Of a stretch of 64,000 nt of DNA, positions 52,320 to 61,458 are shown piece after piece. The stretch comes from Streptomyces sp. WMMB 322 (GTDB lineage Bacteria; Actinomycetota; Actinomycetes; Streptomycetales; Streptomycetaceae). The position numbers and the translations under genes are program-made. Below the pieces are notes generated by a model. It saw nothing but the letters and a program-made list of their open reading frames with translations. It was not told where the DNA came from and did not search any database. Positions within the stretch are counted from its first letter, which is position 1. The number at the start of each line of letters is the position of its first letter. The stretch covers positions 429,771-493,770 of the forward strand of contig NZ_FMHI01000003.1 in assembly GCF_900090145.1 (NCBI RefSeq). Direction: 5' to 3'.

Positions 52320-54152
52320 CTAGCCGGGGTAGGCGGGGCTGGTACCGCTGTCGGTCAGCGTCTTCCAGTTGGCGTCGGGAGGCAGCCGCAGGATGCCGTC
52401 CTCCGAGTCGGCCAGCAGAGGCTTGCTCTCGTCCTCCGAAGCGGCAACGCCCGTCACGTCGTTGATACCGGGAAGTGTCGGCTGGTCCGAAGTGGAGCCG
52501 TCGGTCTCGATGTACTGCATCTGCTGCACACTTCCGGATTCGCGCCCGACGACCACGAGTCGGCTGCCCCCCGCCCAGGACATCGCCGCGACGTCCTCGA
52601 ACTGCGGTGCAAGAGGCCGCAGTGCGGTCACCCTCGCACGCGAACCGTCGGCCGTCCTCTGGCGCTGGACGCGGCCGAGCCGCAGATCCCGCGAACCGTC
52701 CTTCTGCCGTATGTGCAGCGCTATGCGTACACCGTCCGACGCGATCCGGAGCGAATCGATCCGTTCCCCCTCGCCCAGACCCGGCACATCGACCTCTTCG
52801 GGCTTCTCCTTGCCTCCTGCCAGGCGCAGCAGGCGCGGGTGGTCCGGGTCGCGGTCCGCGATCCACAGGTCGCCGAGGCCGTCCCAACTGGGTGCCGTCA
52901 GCCGTTCGTTCTCGCGCTTCGCCTTGCTCGTCAGCACGGGCTCGCCCAGATCGGCGCCCTCCCTGAGGCGCGTGACATAGAGAGACCGGCGAGCGCGGGA
53001 GACCGCCGCGCCCTCCTGCTCGGCGCGGTTGACGGAGACGGCGCCCATCTCCGTCTCGCCCTTGCCCAGCGCCCCCGCGACCGGCCGCGGATCCTCGCTG
53101 TCCTCGTCGAAGAAGGAGACACGGTGATCGCCGTCGACGAAATACTGGTGCGACGCACGGCCGTTGAGCCGCCCCGGCTCGTTGTCCTCGGCCTGTTCGC
53201 GAGTGCGCTCGCACCGTGTGCGGCCTCCGGGGCCGGCGAGCACCACCTTGCTGACCTTCGCCGACGCCTGGTCCTGCACCGTGTGCAGAACCTGCGTCGC
53301 CATGCGCACACAGCGCCGCTCGCCCACGCCGGCGCCCTTCGAGTTGAGCCGTACCGTCAGCGCTCCGGCGTCGTCCAGGGACAGACGCTGCCCCCGGGCG
53401 AGCCGCGCGCCCCGGGGGAAGGCCGAGCGCACCACCGGAGCGATCCAGCCGGTCGGGCCTGCCACCAGTGCGTCGACCGTCGCCGTGACGGGATCTATCC
53501 GGCGGCGCAGGAACACCGGATCGGCCACCAGGACGTCCTTGCCTCCCGTGATCGACTCGGCGTCGCTGCCCAGTTCCGCGTAGTAGTAGTTGTTGATCGG
53601 ACGGTAGATGCGCTGGAAGTCGGACTCGCCGAGCACCAGCCCGTCCGGGAGGTGGTTGATCCGCCACTCCCCGTGGTCCTTGGAGAGGTGGAAGTCCTCC
53701 GCGTATTCGCCCTCGTCGGGCGAGTACGCGTGGGCGGAGTCGACCTCGGCGACGCGCGTGCCGGTCACCCGGACGGTGAAGCCGCTGCCGCCGCCCGTGT
53801 CCTTCCGCGCGGTGCCGGGGCTCGGCCCGCCCGAGAGGACGCTCGTGGCGGCGAAGGGGTCCCAGTCGTCCGCCGCTCCCTCGGTGAGGTATTCCTTCGC
53901 CGTCGAGAAGGCCGCCTCGTCGCTCGTCGTCGCCTCGAGGAAGCCGCGGACGATCTGCTGCGGCTTCTCGCCCTTCTGCGGGCTCACGCCGAAGACGCGC
54001 ACCTGCGAGTCGGGATCGGCGCGGCGCGAGGAGTCGACGTGATCGACGGTGCCGTCGTCCGGCATGGAAGCGCAGCCCGACAGCAGCAGGGCCACCGCGG
54101 TCAGCTGGACAGCCGCAGTCCGTGGGCCGCGCCTTCGCCGCTCTGCACCCAT
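52320..54152 (-). CDS. lpqB: Lipoprotein LpqB, partner of the MtrAB system
   Basis: 610 residues. ATG 54152 shares its A with the mtrB stop (TGATG), so translation is coupled. The signal peptide ends at lipobox LLLSGC. The N-terminal GerMN-like region (~30-190; VSPQKGEKPQQIVRGFLEATTSDE, YYAELGSDAESITGGKDVLVADPVFLRRR) precedes a second GerMN-like repeat and a C-terminal beta-propeller-like domain with repeated WIADRD and SWAGGSRLVVVG strands. In mycobacteria and streptomycetes LpqB binds the extracytoplasmic part of MtrB and tunes its signalling. The gene order mtrA-mtrB-lpqB is conserved. Confidence 0.95.
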   Translation of the reverse strand: MGAERRRRGPRTAAVQLTAVALLLSGCASMPDDGTVDHVDSSRRADPDSQVRVFGVSPQKGEKPQQIVRGFLEATTSDEAAFSTAKEYLTEGAADDWDPFAATSVLSGGPSPGTARKDTGGGSGFTVRVTGTRVAEVDSAHAYSPDEGEYAEDFHLSKDHGEWRINHLPDGLVLGESDFQRIYRPINNYYYAELGSDAESITGGKDVLVADPVFLRRRIDPVTATVDALVAGPTGWIAPVVRSAFPRGARLARGQRLSLDDAGALTVRLNSKGAGVGERRCVRMATQVLHTVQDQASAKVSKVVLAGPGGRTRCERTREQAEDNEPGRLNGRASHQYFVDGDHRVSFFDEDSEDPRPVAGALGKGETEMGAVSVNRAEQEGAAVSRARRSLYVTRLREGADLGEPVLTSKAKRENERLTAPSWDGLGDLWIADRDPDHPRLLRLAGGKEKPEEVDVPGLGEGERIDSLRIASDGVRIALHIRQKDGSRDLRLGRVQRQRTADGSRARVTALRPLAPQFEDVAAMSWAGGSRLVVVGRESGSVQQMQYIETDGSTSDQPTLPGINDVTGVAASEDESKPLLADSEDGILRLPPDANWKTLTDSGTSPAYPG

Positions 54153-56188
54153 CACCGTTCTCCGTCCTCGCTCCTCGGCTCGTCCTCGGCACCCGAAGCG
54201 CCGGCGCGCGGCGCGGCGAGCGCGGAGGCGGGCCGTGCGGCCGTGGCCCCGGACGCCGGGGCCGCTTTCGGGACCGGCCCCGGAGCCGGTGCCTCCGCCC
54301 CGTCCGCCCGGGACGGAGCGGCTTCCTGCCGTCCCTGGGCCGGTACCGAGCCCTTGCGGCCACGCTGCCCGCCCGCAGACCGCCTGCGGCGGGCGTCCGC
54401 GGGCTGGAGCGGGATCGGCGAGGAGCGCAGCGTCTCCCCTGCACTGCGGGGCAGCGTGAGGCGGAACTGTGAACCGCCTCCCGGAGCGCCCCACACCTGG
54501 AGCCATCCGCCGTGCAGCCGGGCGTCCTCGAGCGCGATGGACAGGCCGAGGCCGGAGCCTCCTGTCGTACGGGCCCGCGCCGGGTCCGCCCGCCAGAAGC
54601 GGTTGAAGACCCGCTCCGCCTCACCGCTGCTGAGCCCGACGCCGTAGTCCCGTACGGCGACCGCGACCGCTCCGCCTCCGGATGCCAGCCTGACCACCAC
54701 GTCGTGGCCTTCGCCGTGCTCTATGGCGTTGTCGACCAGGTTGCGCAGCACTCGCTCGATCCGGCGCCCGTCCGCCTCCGCGACCACGGGGTTCTCATCG
54801 CCGCGCACCAGGATGCGGCTTCCCTTCCGGTCGGCGAGCGGTTCGCACCCGTCGACGACGCGGCGCACGATGTCTCGCAGGTCGATCGGGTCGGCCTCGA
54901 GATTGGCGGCTCCGGCGTCGAAGCGGCTGATCTCCAGCAGATCGCCCAGCAGGGACTCGAACCGGTCGAGCTGCCCGAGCAGCAGCTCCGAGGAACGCGC
55001 GGTGGCGGGGTCGAACTCGTCCCGCGCCTCGTGGATCACGTCCGCGGCCATGCGGACCGTGGTGAGCGGTGTGCGCAACTCGTGGGAGACGTCGGAGACG
55101 AAGCGGCGCTGCATGCGGGAGAGCTCCTCCAGCTGCTGGATCTTCACCTGGAGGTTCTGCGCCATCTTGTTGAAGGACTCGCCGAGCCGGGCGATGTCGT
55201 CCTCGCCCGTGACCTTCATCCGCTCCTGGAGCCGGCCGGCCGCCAGCCGCTCGGAGATGCCCGCAGCCATCCGTACGGGTGTGACGACCTGCCGCACCAC
55301 CAGCCATGCGATCGCGCCCAGCAGCACGACGACGAACACCCCGGCCGTTGCCAGAGTGCCCTTGACGAGATTGAGCGACTCCTCCTCCAGCGTGAAGGGG
55401 AAGACGTAGTACATCTGGTAGGGAGCTCCGCCGGCGTCGTTGAGCCGCTTGCCGACGATGAGTCCGGCGGTGCTGCTCCCGTCCTGGCGGACGACCTTCG
55501 CGTAGCGCTGATGGGTGCCGGGCTGCTTGTCCAGGGCCTTGCGCAGGTCCGCGGGGATGCTCTCCTCGGGACGGATGTCGCCGGAGGCACGGGGTCCGCG
55601 TGTGGTGGACCGGCCGTTCCCCAGGAACGGCGATTCGTCGTTCTGGGAGCCGAGCGCAACGACGGAGTAGACCCCCTGGCCGCCGCTCGCGAGCTGTTCC
55701 ACCAGGTTGTTCAGCCAGGTGCCCGTGTTCTGCGCGCTGCGTCCTCCGCTGCCCGGGCGGCCCTGTCCCGCGCCGCTGCGGCCGCTGCCCGCGCTGTCGG
55801 CCATTTCCTGGGCGGCCGCGAAGCCACCCGCAGCCTGGCTCTGGGCCGTCTTCTCCTTGGCGTCCAGCAGACCGTTGCGCACCTGGCCGATCACGACGAT
55901 GCCGAGCAGCAGCACCACACCGAGTGACATGAGAAGCGTCGCGGCGACGACGCGCAGCTGGATGTTCCGCCGCCACAGCCGGAGCACGGGCAGCAGGGGA
56001 CGACGGACCCAGCGGATGAAGAAACGGACCGCGGGATGCGCACGCGGCCCGGTCGTGCCCTCGGGGAGCAGGCCCTCCGAGAAGAGTGCCCCGCTTCGCC
56101 ACAAGCGCCGGAATTTGGACATTTCGGACTCATGTGGTGCGGCTCCGTCCACACCGGCGCGCTGCTGGGCGGAGCCGTCCCGCGTCAT
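54152..56188 (-). CDS. mtrB: Sensor histidine kinase MtrB
   Basis: 678 residues. Membrane segments at ~78-102 and ~278-300 enclose a ~175-residue extracytoplasmic sensor region. A HAMP domain (~300-352), a dimerisation domain with phospho-acceptor His369 (FVSDVSHELRTPL) and an ATPase domain with NLVDNAIEHG, DYGVGL and GSGLGLSIA follow. The C-terminal ~95 residues are Ala/Pro/Arg-rich. It phosphorylates MtrA, a regulator of cell division, wall turnover and, in streptomycetes, development. The ATG is one base after the mtrA stop (TGA-G-ATG), so the pair is coupled. Confidence 0.97.
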   Translation of the reverse strand: MTRDGSAQQRAGVDGAAPHESEMSKFRRLWRSGALFSEGLLPEGTTGPRAHPAVRFFIRWVRRPLLPVLRLWRRNIQLRVVAATLLMSLGVVLLLGIVVIGQVRNGLLDAKEKTAQSQAAGGFAAAQEMADSAGSGRSGAGQGRPGSGGRSAQNTGTWLNNLVEQLASGGQGVYSVVALGSQNDESPFLGNGRSTTRGPRASGDIRPEESIPADLRKALDKQPGTHQRYAKVVRQDGSSTAGLIVGKRLNDAGGAPYQMYYVFPFTLEEESLNLVKGTLATAGVFVVVLLGAIAWLVVRQVVTPVRMAAGISERLAAGRLQERMKVTGEDDIARLGESFNKMAQNLQVKIQQLEELSRMQRRFVSDVSHELRTPLTTVRMAADVIHEARDEFDPATARSSELLLGQLDRFESLLGDLLEISRFDAGAANLEADPIDLRDIVRRVVDGCEPLADRKGSRILVRGDENPVVAEADGRRIERVLRNLVDNAIEHGEGHDVVVRLASGGGAVAVAVRDYGVGLSSGEAERVFNRFWRADPARARTTGGSGLGLSIALEDARLHGGWLQVWGAPGGGSQFRLTLPRSAGETLRSSPIPLQPADARRRRSAGGQRGRKGSVPAQGRQEAAPSRADGAEAPAPGPVPKAAPASGATAARPASALAAPRAGASGAEDEPRSEDGER

Positions 56189-56189
56189 C

Positions 56190-56867
56190 TCAGCCGGGCC
56201 CGGCCTTGTAACCCACTCCGCGCACCGTCACGACGATCTCGGGCCGTTCCGGATCACGCTCGACCTTGGACCGCAGCCGCTGCACGTGAACGTTGACCAG
56301 CCGCGTATCAGCAGCATGCCGGTAGCCCCACACCTGCTCCAGCAGCACCTCACGCGTGAAGACCTGCCAGGGCTTGCGGGCCAGCGCCACAAGAAGATCG
56401 AACTCGAGGGGCGTGAGCGCTATGGACACCCCGTCCCGCTTCACGGAGTGCCCGGCGACATCGATCACCAGATCGCCGATGGCCAGCTGCTCGGGCGCAG
56501 GGTCGTCCGAGCGCCGCAGCCGGGCGCGGATCCTCGCCACCAGCTCCTTCGGCTTGAAGGGCTTGACGATGTAATCGTCGGCACCCGATTCCAGTCCCAC
56601 CACGACGTCCACCGTGTCGGTCTTGGCGGTCAGCATGACCACCGGGACCCCGGATTCCGCACGGATCAGACGGCACACCTCGATGCCGTCCCTGCCCGGG
56701 AGCATCAGATCGAGCAGCACCAGATCCGGCTTGGTCTCGCGGAACGCGGCGAGTGCCTTGTCACCGTCCGAGACGAACGACGGTTCAAAGCCTTCGCCGC
56801 GCAGCACAATCCCGAGCATCTCTGCCAGTGCGGTGTCGTCGTCGACGACAAGGACGCGTCCCTTCAT
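56190..56867 (-). CDS. mtrA: Response regulator MtrA
   Basis: 225 residues, OmpR family. The receiver has VVDDD and phospho-acceptor Asp53 in LVLLDLMLPG, the switch in VVMLTAKTD and the Lys in YIVKPFKPKE. The winged-helix domain (~130-225) includes LTPLEFDLLVALARKPWQVFTREVLLEQVWGYRHAADTRLVNVHVQRLRSKVE. The near-identity to the mycobacterial protein is obvious even by eye. Its ATG overlaps the mtnA stop (ATGA). It binds direct repeats (MtrA boxes) upstream of many wall-hydrolase genes, including, in streptomycetes, developmental genes. Confidence 0.98.
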   Translation of the reverse strand: MKGRVLVVDDDTALAEMLGIVLRGEGFEPSFVSDGDKALAAFRETKPDLVLLDLMLPGRDGIEVCRLIRAESGVPVVMLTAKTDTVDVVVGLESGADDYIVKPFKPKELVARIRARLRRSDDPAPEQLAIGDLVIDVAGHSVKRDGVSIALTPLEFDLLVALARKPWQVFTREVLLEQVWGYRHAADTRLVNVHVQRLRSKVERDPERPEIVVTVRGVGYKAGPG

Positions 56868-58021
56868 GCGTTCATCATCCCACTACCCCATCGTGACTTC
56901 GTCGTTCGTGACGGGGAACACAGCCCCGCGACAGTTTCGCTGGTGACGGGCGAGATCACACCCCGCTCCGTGACGATGGCCGTCACCAGTTCCGGCGGGG
57001 TCACATCGAAGGCCGGGTTGTAGGCATCGGCCCCCGTCGGGGCCACGGGAATGCCACCGCCGCCTCCGCCGCGCTCCCCCTGTGTCTCCGGATGGTACGG
57101 CGCGTACGGCGAAGAGACATGCGTCACCTCCTCCGCCGGCCGCTGCTCGACGACGATGTCGGCGCCCCGAGTCGTCGCCAGGTCGACGGTGGTCACCGGA
57201 GCCACGACCACGAACGGCACCCCGTGGTGCCGCGCGAGCACAGCGAGCGGATAGCTCCCCACCTTGTTGGCCACGGAGCCGTCAGCCGCGATCCGGTCCG
57301 CACCGATCAGCACCGCATCCACCTCGCCGCCCGAGAACAGCGACCCGGCCGCACCGTCCGCGAGGACGCTGAAGGGCATCCCCTCCCGGGTGGCCTCGTA
57401 CGCGGTCAGCCGTGCCCCCTGCAGCAGCGGCCGGGTCTCGTCGACCCACAGCCTGCGCAGCTCTCCGGCGGCGTGCACCTGCGAGACGACCGCGAAGGCC
57501 GTGCCCCGGCCGCCGGAGACCAGGATTCCTGTGTTGCAGTGCGTGAGCAGGCGCATCGGCGACCCGCGGACCAGGTCACCGAGCAAACCGTGGCCCAGCT
57601 GCGCCATCCGCTCGCTGGCCTCGGCGTCCTCCGCGTGCAGCGCCCTGGCTTCGGCGAGGGCGGCGGCCGCCGCGTGCTCGGCACCCGCTCCCTCATCGAT
57701 CGCCGCCAGATACGCACGCTGAACCCTGCGGACCCCGGATGCGAGGTTCACCGCTGTCGGCCGGGCTGACGCCAACCGGTCCGCGGCGTCGGCCACATCG
57801 TGGCCCCGTGCCGCCGCGAGGGCGACGCCGTAACCGCCGGCCACACCAAGCAGCGGCGCCCCCCGCACGGACAGTGCCCGGATCGCCACCACCAGGTCCT
57901 GTGCGTTCCGGCAGGCGAGTTCGGTCTCCTCGGCGGGCAGTCTCGTCTGGTCGAGAAGCACAAGAACCGGCCCCTCGGGGGTATCGGCCCAGCGCACCAC
58001 CGGGACACCATGATCTGCCAT
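56864..58021 (-). CDS. mtnA: Methylthioribose-1-phosphate isomerase
   Basis: 385 residues from ATG 58021 (MADHGVPVVRW). It has the MtnA/eIF2B-alpha-like fold with catalytic Cys162 (THCNTG) and Asp242 (IGADRIAADG), plus ANKVGSYPLAVLARHHGVPFVVVAP. It converts 5-methylthioribose-1-phosphate to the ribulose form in the methionine salvage pathway. A glycine run (GERGGGGGGIPV) before the C-terminus is a local oddity. Its stop overlaps the mtrA start (ATGA), which couples a metabolic gene to the two-component operon. No other methionine-salvage genes are in the window. Confidence 0.94.
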   Translation of the reverse strand: MADHGVPVVRWADTPEGPVLVLLDQTRLPAEETELACRNAQDLVVAIRALSVRGAPLLGVAGGYGVALAAARGHDVADAADRLASARPTAVNLASGVRRVQRAYLAAIDEGAGAEHAAAAALAEARALHAEDAEASERMAQLGHGLLGDLVRGSPMRLLTHCNTGILVSGGRGTAFAVVSQVHAAGELRRLWVDETRPLLQGARLTAYEATREGMPFSVLADGAAGSLFSGGEVDAVLIGADRIAADGSVANKVGSYPLAVLARHHGVPFVVVAPVTTVDLATTRGADIVVEQRPAEEVTHVSSPYAPYHPETQGERGGGGGGIPVAPTGADAYNPAFDVTPPELVTAIVTERGVISPVTSETVAGLCSPSRTTKSRWGSGMMNA

Positions 58022-58158
58022 TCGCACAGTCTGCCTCGTGCGGCCTGGACTTCTGAAGGTGGTCCGAGAAAGCCGGGGGCCGCCCGCCGGCCCTTCGAAG
58101 CGTGGGACGATGGCAGGCAGTCAGGCGACGAGCGACCGAGACCTCGAGGTGACGACAA

Positions 58159-59388
58159 GTGAACGACTCTCCGGGCTGGACCTCGCCCGGATCTCCTTCC
58201 CCCGATCGTTCGCCTGACGGCGAGAAGTCCGCCCAGGTACCCGGAAGCACACCGGACCCGGCACCCGCGAACGATCCGCCGAGGAACTGGTCCGCGCAGC
58301 AACCGCCTCCCCAGCAGGCCCCGGGCTGGGGCGCTCCACCTCCCGGCCGCCCCGGCTGGGACAACTGGGGCGGCCACTGGAACCAGCCGCCCGTGGCGAA
58401 ACCGGGGATCATCCCGCTGAGGCCGCTGGGAGTGGGGGAGATACTGGACGGCGCCGTGACCACCATGCGGGCACACTGGCGCACCGTCCTCGGTATCTCT
58501 CTCGCCGTCGCCGTGGTCGTCCAGTTCGTGGCCACCGTCGTCAACGGTCTGTGGCTGGAGAACGCAGCCGACCTCAGCGCACTGTCCAGGGATCCGCAGC
58601 CCAGCGCCCAGGAGTTCATGGATGCCATGGGCGGGTCGGTGCAGCTCACCGGGGTACGCGCACTCGTCGAGACCCTCGGTACGGTGTTCGCCACCGCCAT
58701 GCTGACGATCGTGATCAGCCGCGCCGTGCTGGGCCGCTCCGTCACCACCGGCGAGGCGTGGCGGGAGTCGCGCCCTCAACTGCTGCGTCTGCTCGGCCTG
58801 TTGTTCCTCCTTCCCCTGCTCGTCGGCCTGGCAATGTTCGTCGGCGCCGCTCCCGGGGGCGTGCTCCTGGCGGCCGGCTTCCGCGCTCTGGGCATCGCCC
58901 TGCTGCTCGTCGGCCTGCTGGGGGGTCTCGTCGCAGCGGTGTGGATCTGGGTCCGGTTCAGCCTCGCTGCTCCTGCGCTGATGCTGGAGAAACAAGGTGT
59001 CATCACGGCGATGCGCCGCTCCGCGAAGCTCGTCCGAGGCAGCTGGTGGCGGGTCTTCGGCGTGCAGGTGCTCGCAACGGTGCTGGTCGTCATCGTCGCA
59101 TCGGTGCTCCAGATGCCCGCGACGCTCGTCGGAATGTTCGCCAGCGGCCAGGGCCTCTCCGCCTTCGCCGAAGGAACACCGCCCACGGGCTGGACCTACC
59201 TGATCGCCGTTGGTATCGGCGCTGTCATCGCATCGACCGTCACCTTCCCGATCCGCGCAGGGGTCACCGCCCTGCTCTACCTCGACCAGCGCATCCGCCG
59301 CGAGGCCCTCGACCTCGAACTCGCCCGCGCAGCAGGTGTCCCGGGTTACGGCGACCCGAAGTCCGACCGCCCGACTCCCGGGGGCTGA
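58159..59388 (+). CDS. Multi-pass membrane protein with GPDPase-type membrane domain
   Basis: 409 residues from GTG 58159. A ~90-residue Pro/Trp-rich cytoplasmic leader (PPPQQAPGWGAPPPGRPGWDNW) precedes IIPLRPLGVGEILDGAVTTMRAHWRTVLG. Six to seven hydrophobic segments follow, as in the membrane part of glycerophosphodiester phosphodiesterases, with no catalytic domain. FPIRAGVTALLYLDQRIRREALDLELARAA at the end is typical of this streptomycete family. The function is unknown. The downstream DUF4129 gene follows by 4 bp, suggesting an operon with it. Confidence 0.8.
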   Translation: MNDSPGWTSPGSPSPDRSPDGEKSAQVPGSTPDPAPANDPPRNWSAQQPPPQQAPGWGAPPPGRPGWDNWGGHWNQPPVAKPGIIPLRPLGVGEILDGAVTTMRAHWRTVLGISLAVAVVVQFVATVVNGLWLENAADLSALSRDPQPSAQEFMDAMGGSVQLTGVRALVETLGTVFATAMLTIVISRAVLGRSVTTGEAWRESRPQLLRLLGLLFLLPLLVGLAMFVGAAPGGVLLAAGFRALGIALLLVGLLGGLVAAVWIWVRFSLAAPALMLEKQGVITAMRRSAKLVRGSWWRVFGVQVLATVLVVIVASVLQMPATLVGMFASGQGLSAFAEGTPPTGWTYLIAVGIGAVIASTVTFPIRAGVTALLYLDQRIRREALDLELARAAGVPGYGDPKSDRPTPGG

Positions 59389-59392
59389 GCCG

Positions 59393-60172
59393 ATGCCGGG
59401 GGATGTGGCAACCGCGGCAGCAGCCGTGACCGTGGGCCCGCTCTTCGCGGCTCCCGCCGACGACGCCGGCCCACCGGTGACCACGCCGCGCATCCCCGCA
59501 CGTGAAGCAGCCGAGCGGGAGCTGTCCAGGGGCGAATACCACAGGGACGACCCCGGTCTGCTCAACCGCATCCTCGACTGGCTGTGGGACCACATCAGTT
59601 CTCTGCTGAACTCGGCGGCGCAAGCGTCACCCGGGGGCTGGTTGGGGCTCACCGTCATCGCCCTGCTTGTTGTGCTCCTTGCCGTCGCCGTCCGGCTGCG
59701 GCTGGGCGCACTTCGGCCAGGACCGGTCTCCGACGGCGGAACCCTCTTCGACAAGGGCCCCCGCAGCGCGGCCGAACACCGCACGGCAGCAGAGGCACAT
59801 GCCTCCGCCGAACGCTGGAGCCAGGCGCTCCAGGAACGGATGCGGGCCGTGGTCCGGTCGCTCGAGGAACGCGCCCTGCTCGACCACCGCCCTGGCCGCA
59901 CCGCGGACGAAGCCGCCGTCGAGGCCGGGCGTGCGCTTCCCGGGCATGCGGACGAACTGCGGTCCGCCGCCCGGGCCTTCGACGAGGTGACGTACGCGAA
60001 CAGAGACGTGGACGCCTCCGCATACGAGGCCGTTCGCGAACTCGACTCCGCCCTCCAGCGCGCCGAACCCCTCCTCAGGGGAGCGGGCCACGAACAGGCC
60101 GCCACGGGCACCCTCGTCGCACAGGGCGCACGGAGCGGCGAGCCCAACGCCTCGGAGGGAGGAGGCAGTTGA
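59393..60172 (+). CDS. DUF4129 membrane protein
   Basis: 259 residues from ATG 59393. A possible N-terminal signal-like stretch is followed by VTTPRIPAREAAERELSRGEYHRDDPGLLNRILDWLWDHI. A central membrane segment (WLGLTVIALLVVLLAVAVRLRLG) follows, then the cytoplasmic DUF4129 helix-rich domain: RWSQALQERMRAVVRSLEERALLDHRPGRTADEAAVEAG and FDEVTYANRDVDASAYEAVRELD. The family lies beside MoxR and DUF58 genes in many actinobacteria. Its stop overlaps the TTG start of the next gene. Confidence 0.85.
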   Translation: MPGDVATAAAAVTVGPLFAAPADDAGPPVTTPRIPAREAAERELSRGEYHRDDPGLLNRILDWLWDHISSLLNSAAQASPGGWLGLTVIALLVVLLAVAVRLRLGALRPGPVSDGGTLFDKGPRSAAEHRTAAEAHASAERWSQALQERMRAVVRSLEERALLDHRPGRTADEAAVEAGRALPGHADELRSAARAFDEVTYANRDVDASAYEAVRELDSALQRAEPLLRGAGHEQAATGTLVAQGARSGEPNASEGGGS

Positions 60173-61458
60173 GCGAACCGGCCGGCACCTCTGTCTCCCC
60201 CACCGCCCGGCAGCTGTGGACGCGGACCCGGGGACTTCTGCTCGCCGCGGCGATTGTCGCCATTGCGGGGATCGCCATCGCCGCGGTGCGCTCCACGGAC
60301 GAGTACGGACTTCTCGACCCGCGTTCCACGTCCGCCAACGGCAGCAAGGCCATCGCGCAGTTGCTCCGGGACCGAGGCGTCGACACCAAGATCGTCACGA
60401 CCGCTGCCGACGCCGCGAAGGCCGCCGACCCCGGCACGACCCTCCTCGTCAGCGACCCGGATGCCCTCAGCCGGCACCAGACGGCGGAGCTGCGTGGAGC
60501 GCTGGGACGCGGCGGGCGGACCGTCCTCGTCTCCCCCGGCCCCTCGCCGACGAAGGCGCTGGTGCGCGGCGCAAGGGCAGCGGCGCCTGCCAACACACAG
60601 CCCACGCCCCCTGATTGCGACTTCCCGACCGCCGAACGGGCGGGCGACGCCGAAATCGGCGGCCTTCGCTACGCGGTCAGCGACGACCAGGCCGACCTCT
60701 GCTACCTGCACCAGGGGCTGCCCTCCCTGCTGAGAATCCCGGACGAGCCGGACGACGACCCCGGGCGTGCCCGCGCCCAGGGCGACACCGTGCTGCTCGG
60801 CACACCCGAACCCCTCTACAACCAGCGACTCGACCAGCACGGCAACGCCTCCCTGATGCTCCAGCTGCTCGGTTCCCGCCCGCATCTCGTCTGGTACCTC
60901 CCGTCCTCCGCCGACACTTCCGCTCAACAGGGCGGACAGCGCAGCTTCCTCGACCTCGCACCGGCAGGGTGGACCTGGGCCACCCTTCAGCTGTCGATCG
61001 CGGCCGTACTCGCCGCCCTGTGGCGTGCACGCCGTCTGGGGCCCCTGGTGCCCGAACAACTCCCCGTCTCCGTACGCGCCTCCGAGACCACCGAGGGCAG
61101 AGCCCGCCTGTACCGGCAGGCCAACGCACGAGACCGCGCCGCCGATGCCCTGCGCTCCGCCACGCGCGGACGCCTCGCCTCCCTGGCCGGCGTCAGCCCC
61201 GCAGAGGCCGACTCCCCGCAGACTCTGCTCCCCGCCCTCTCGGCAACGGCCCGCCCGGGCACCCGCCCGGAGGGGACCGCCACGACCGGTACGGATTTCA
61301 GTGCCGGCGCACGCCTTCACGCCCTCCTCTTCGGATCAGCCCCCACGACCGACTCGGAACTGATCCAGCTCGCCGACGAACTCGACCACCTGGAACGGCG
61401 CCTCAGCGACACCGCTGCCGTCACCCGCCTATCTACAGAGAAGGAACGCACCCAGTGA
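60169..61458 (+). CDS. DUF4350 membrane protein
   Basis: 429 residues from a TTG at 60169 (reading LSEPAGTS), which overlaps the previous stop as TTGA. GGAGG lies three bases before it, and no ATG or GTG serves better. An N-terminal membrane segment (LLLAAAIVAIAGIAIAAVRS) leads into the DUF4350 domain (NGSKAIAQLLRDRGVDTKIVTTAADA, then TTLLVSDPDALSRHQTAELRGAL), a glutamine-amidotransferase-like fold, to ~residue 245. A second segment (TWATLQLSIAAVLAALWRARRLGPLV) and a helical cytoplasmic tail follow. The function is unknown; it is always found with MoxR/DUF58-type genes. Confidence 0.85.
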   Translation: MSEPAGTSVSPTARQLWTRTRGLLLAAAIVAIAGIAIAAVRSTDEYGLLDPRSTSANGSKAIAQLLRDRGVDTKIVTTAADAAKAADPGTTLLVSDPDALSRHQTAELRGALGRGGRTVLVSPGPSPTKALVRGARAAAPANTQPTPPDCDFPTAERAGDAEIGGLRYAVSDDQADLCYLHQGLPSLLRIPDEPDDDPGRARAQGDTVLLGTPEPLYNQRLDQHGNASLMLQLLGSRPHLVWYLPSSADTSAQQGGQRSFLDLAPAGWTWATLQLSIAAVLAALWRARRLGPLVPEQLPVSVRASETTEGRARLYRQANARDRAADALRSATRGRLASLAGVSPAEADSPQTLLPALSATARPGTRPEGTATTGTDFSAGARLHALLFGSAPTTDSELIQLADELDHLERRLSDTAAVTRLSTEKERTQ

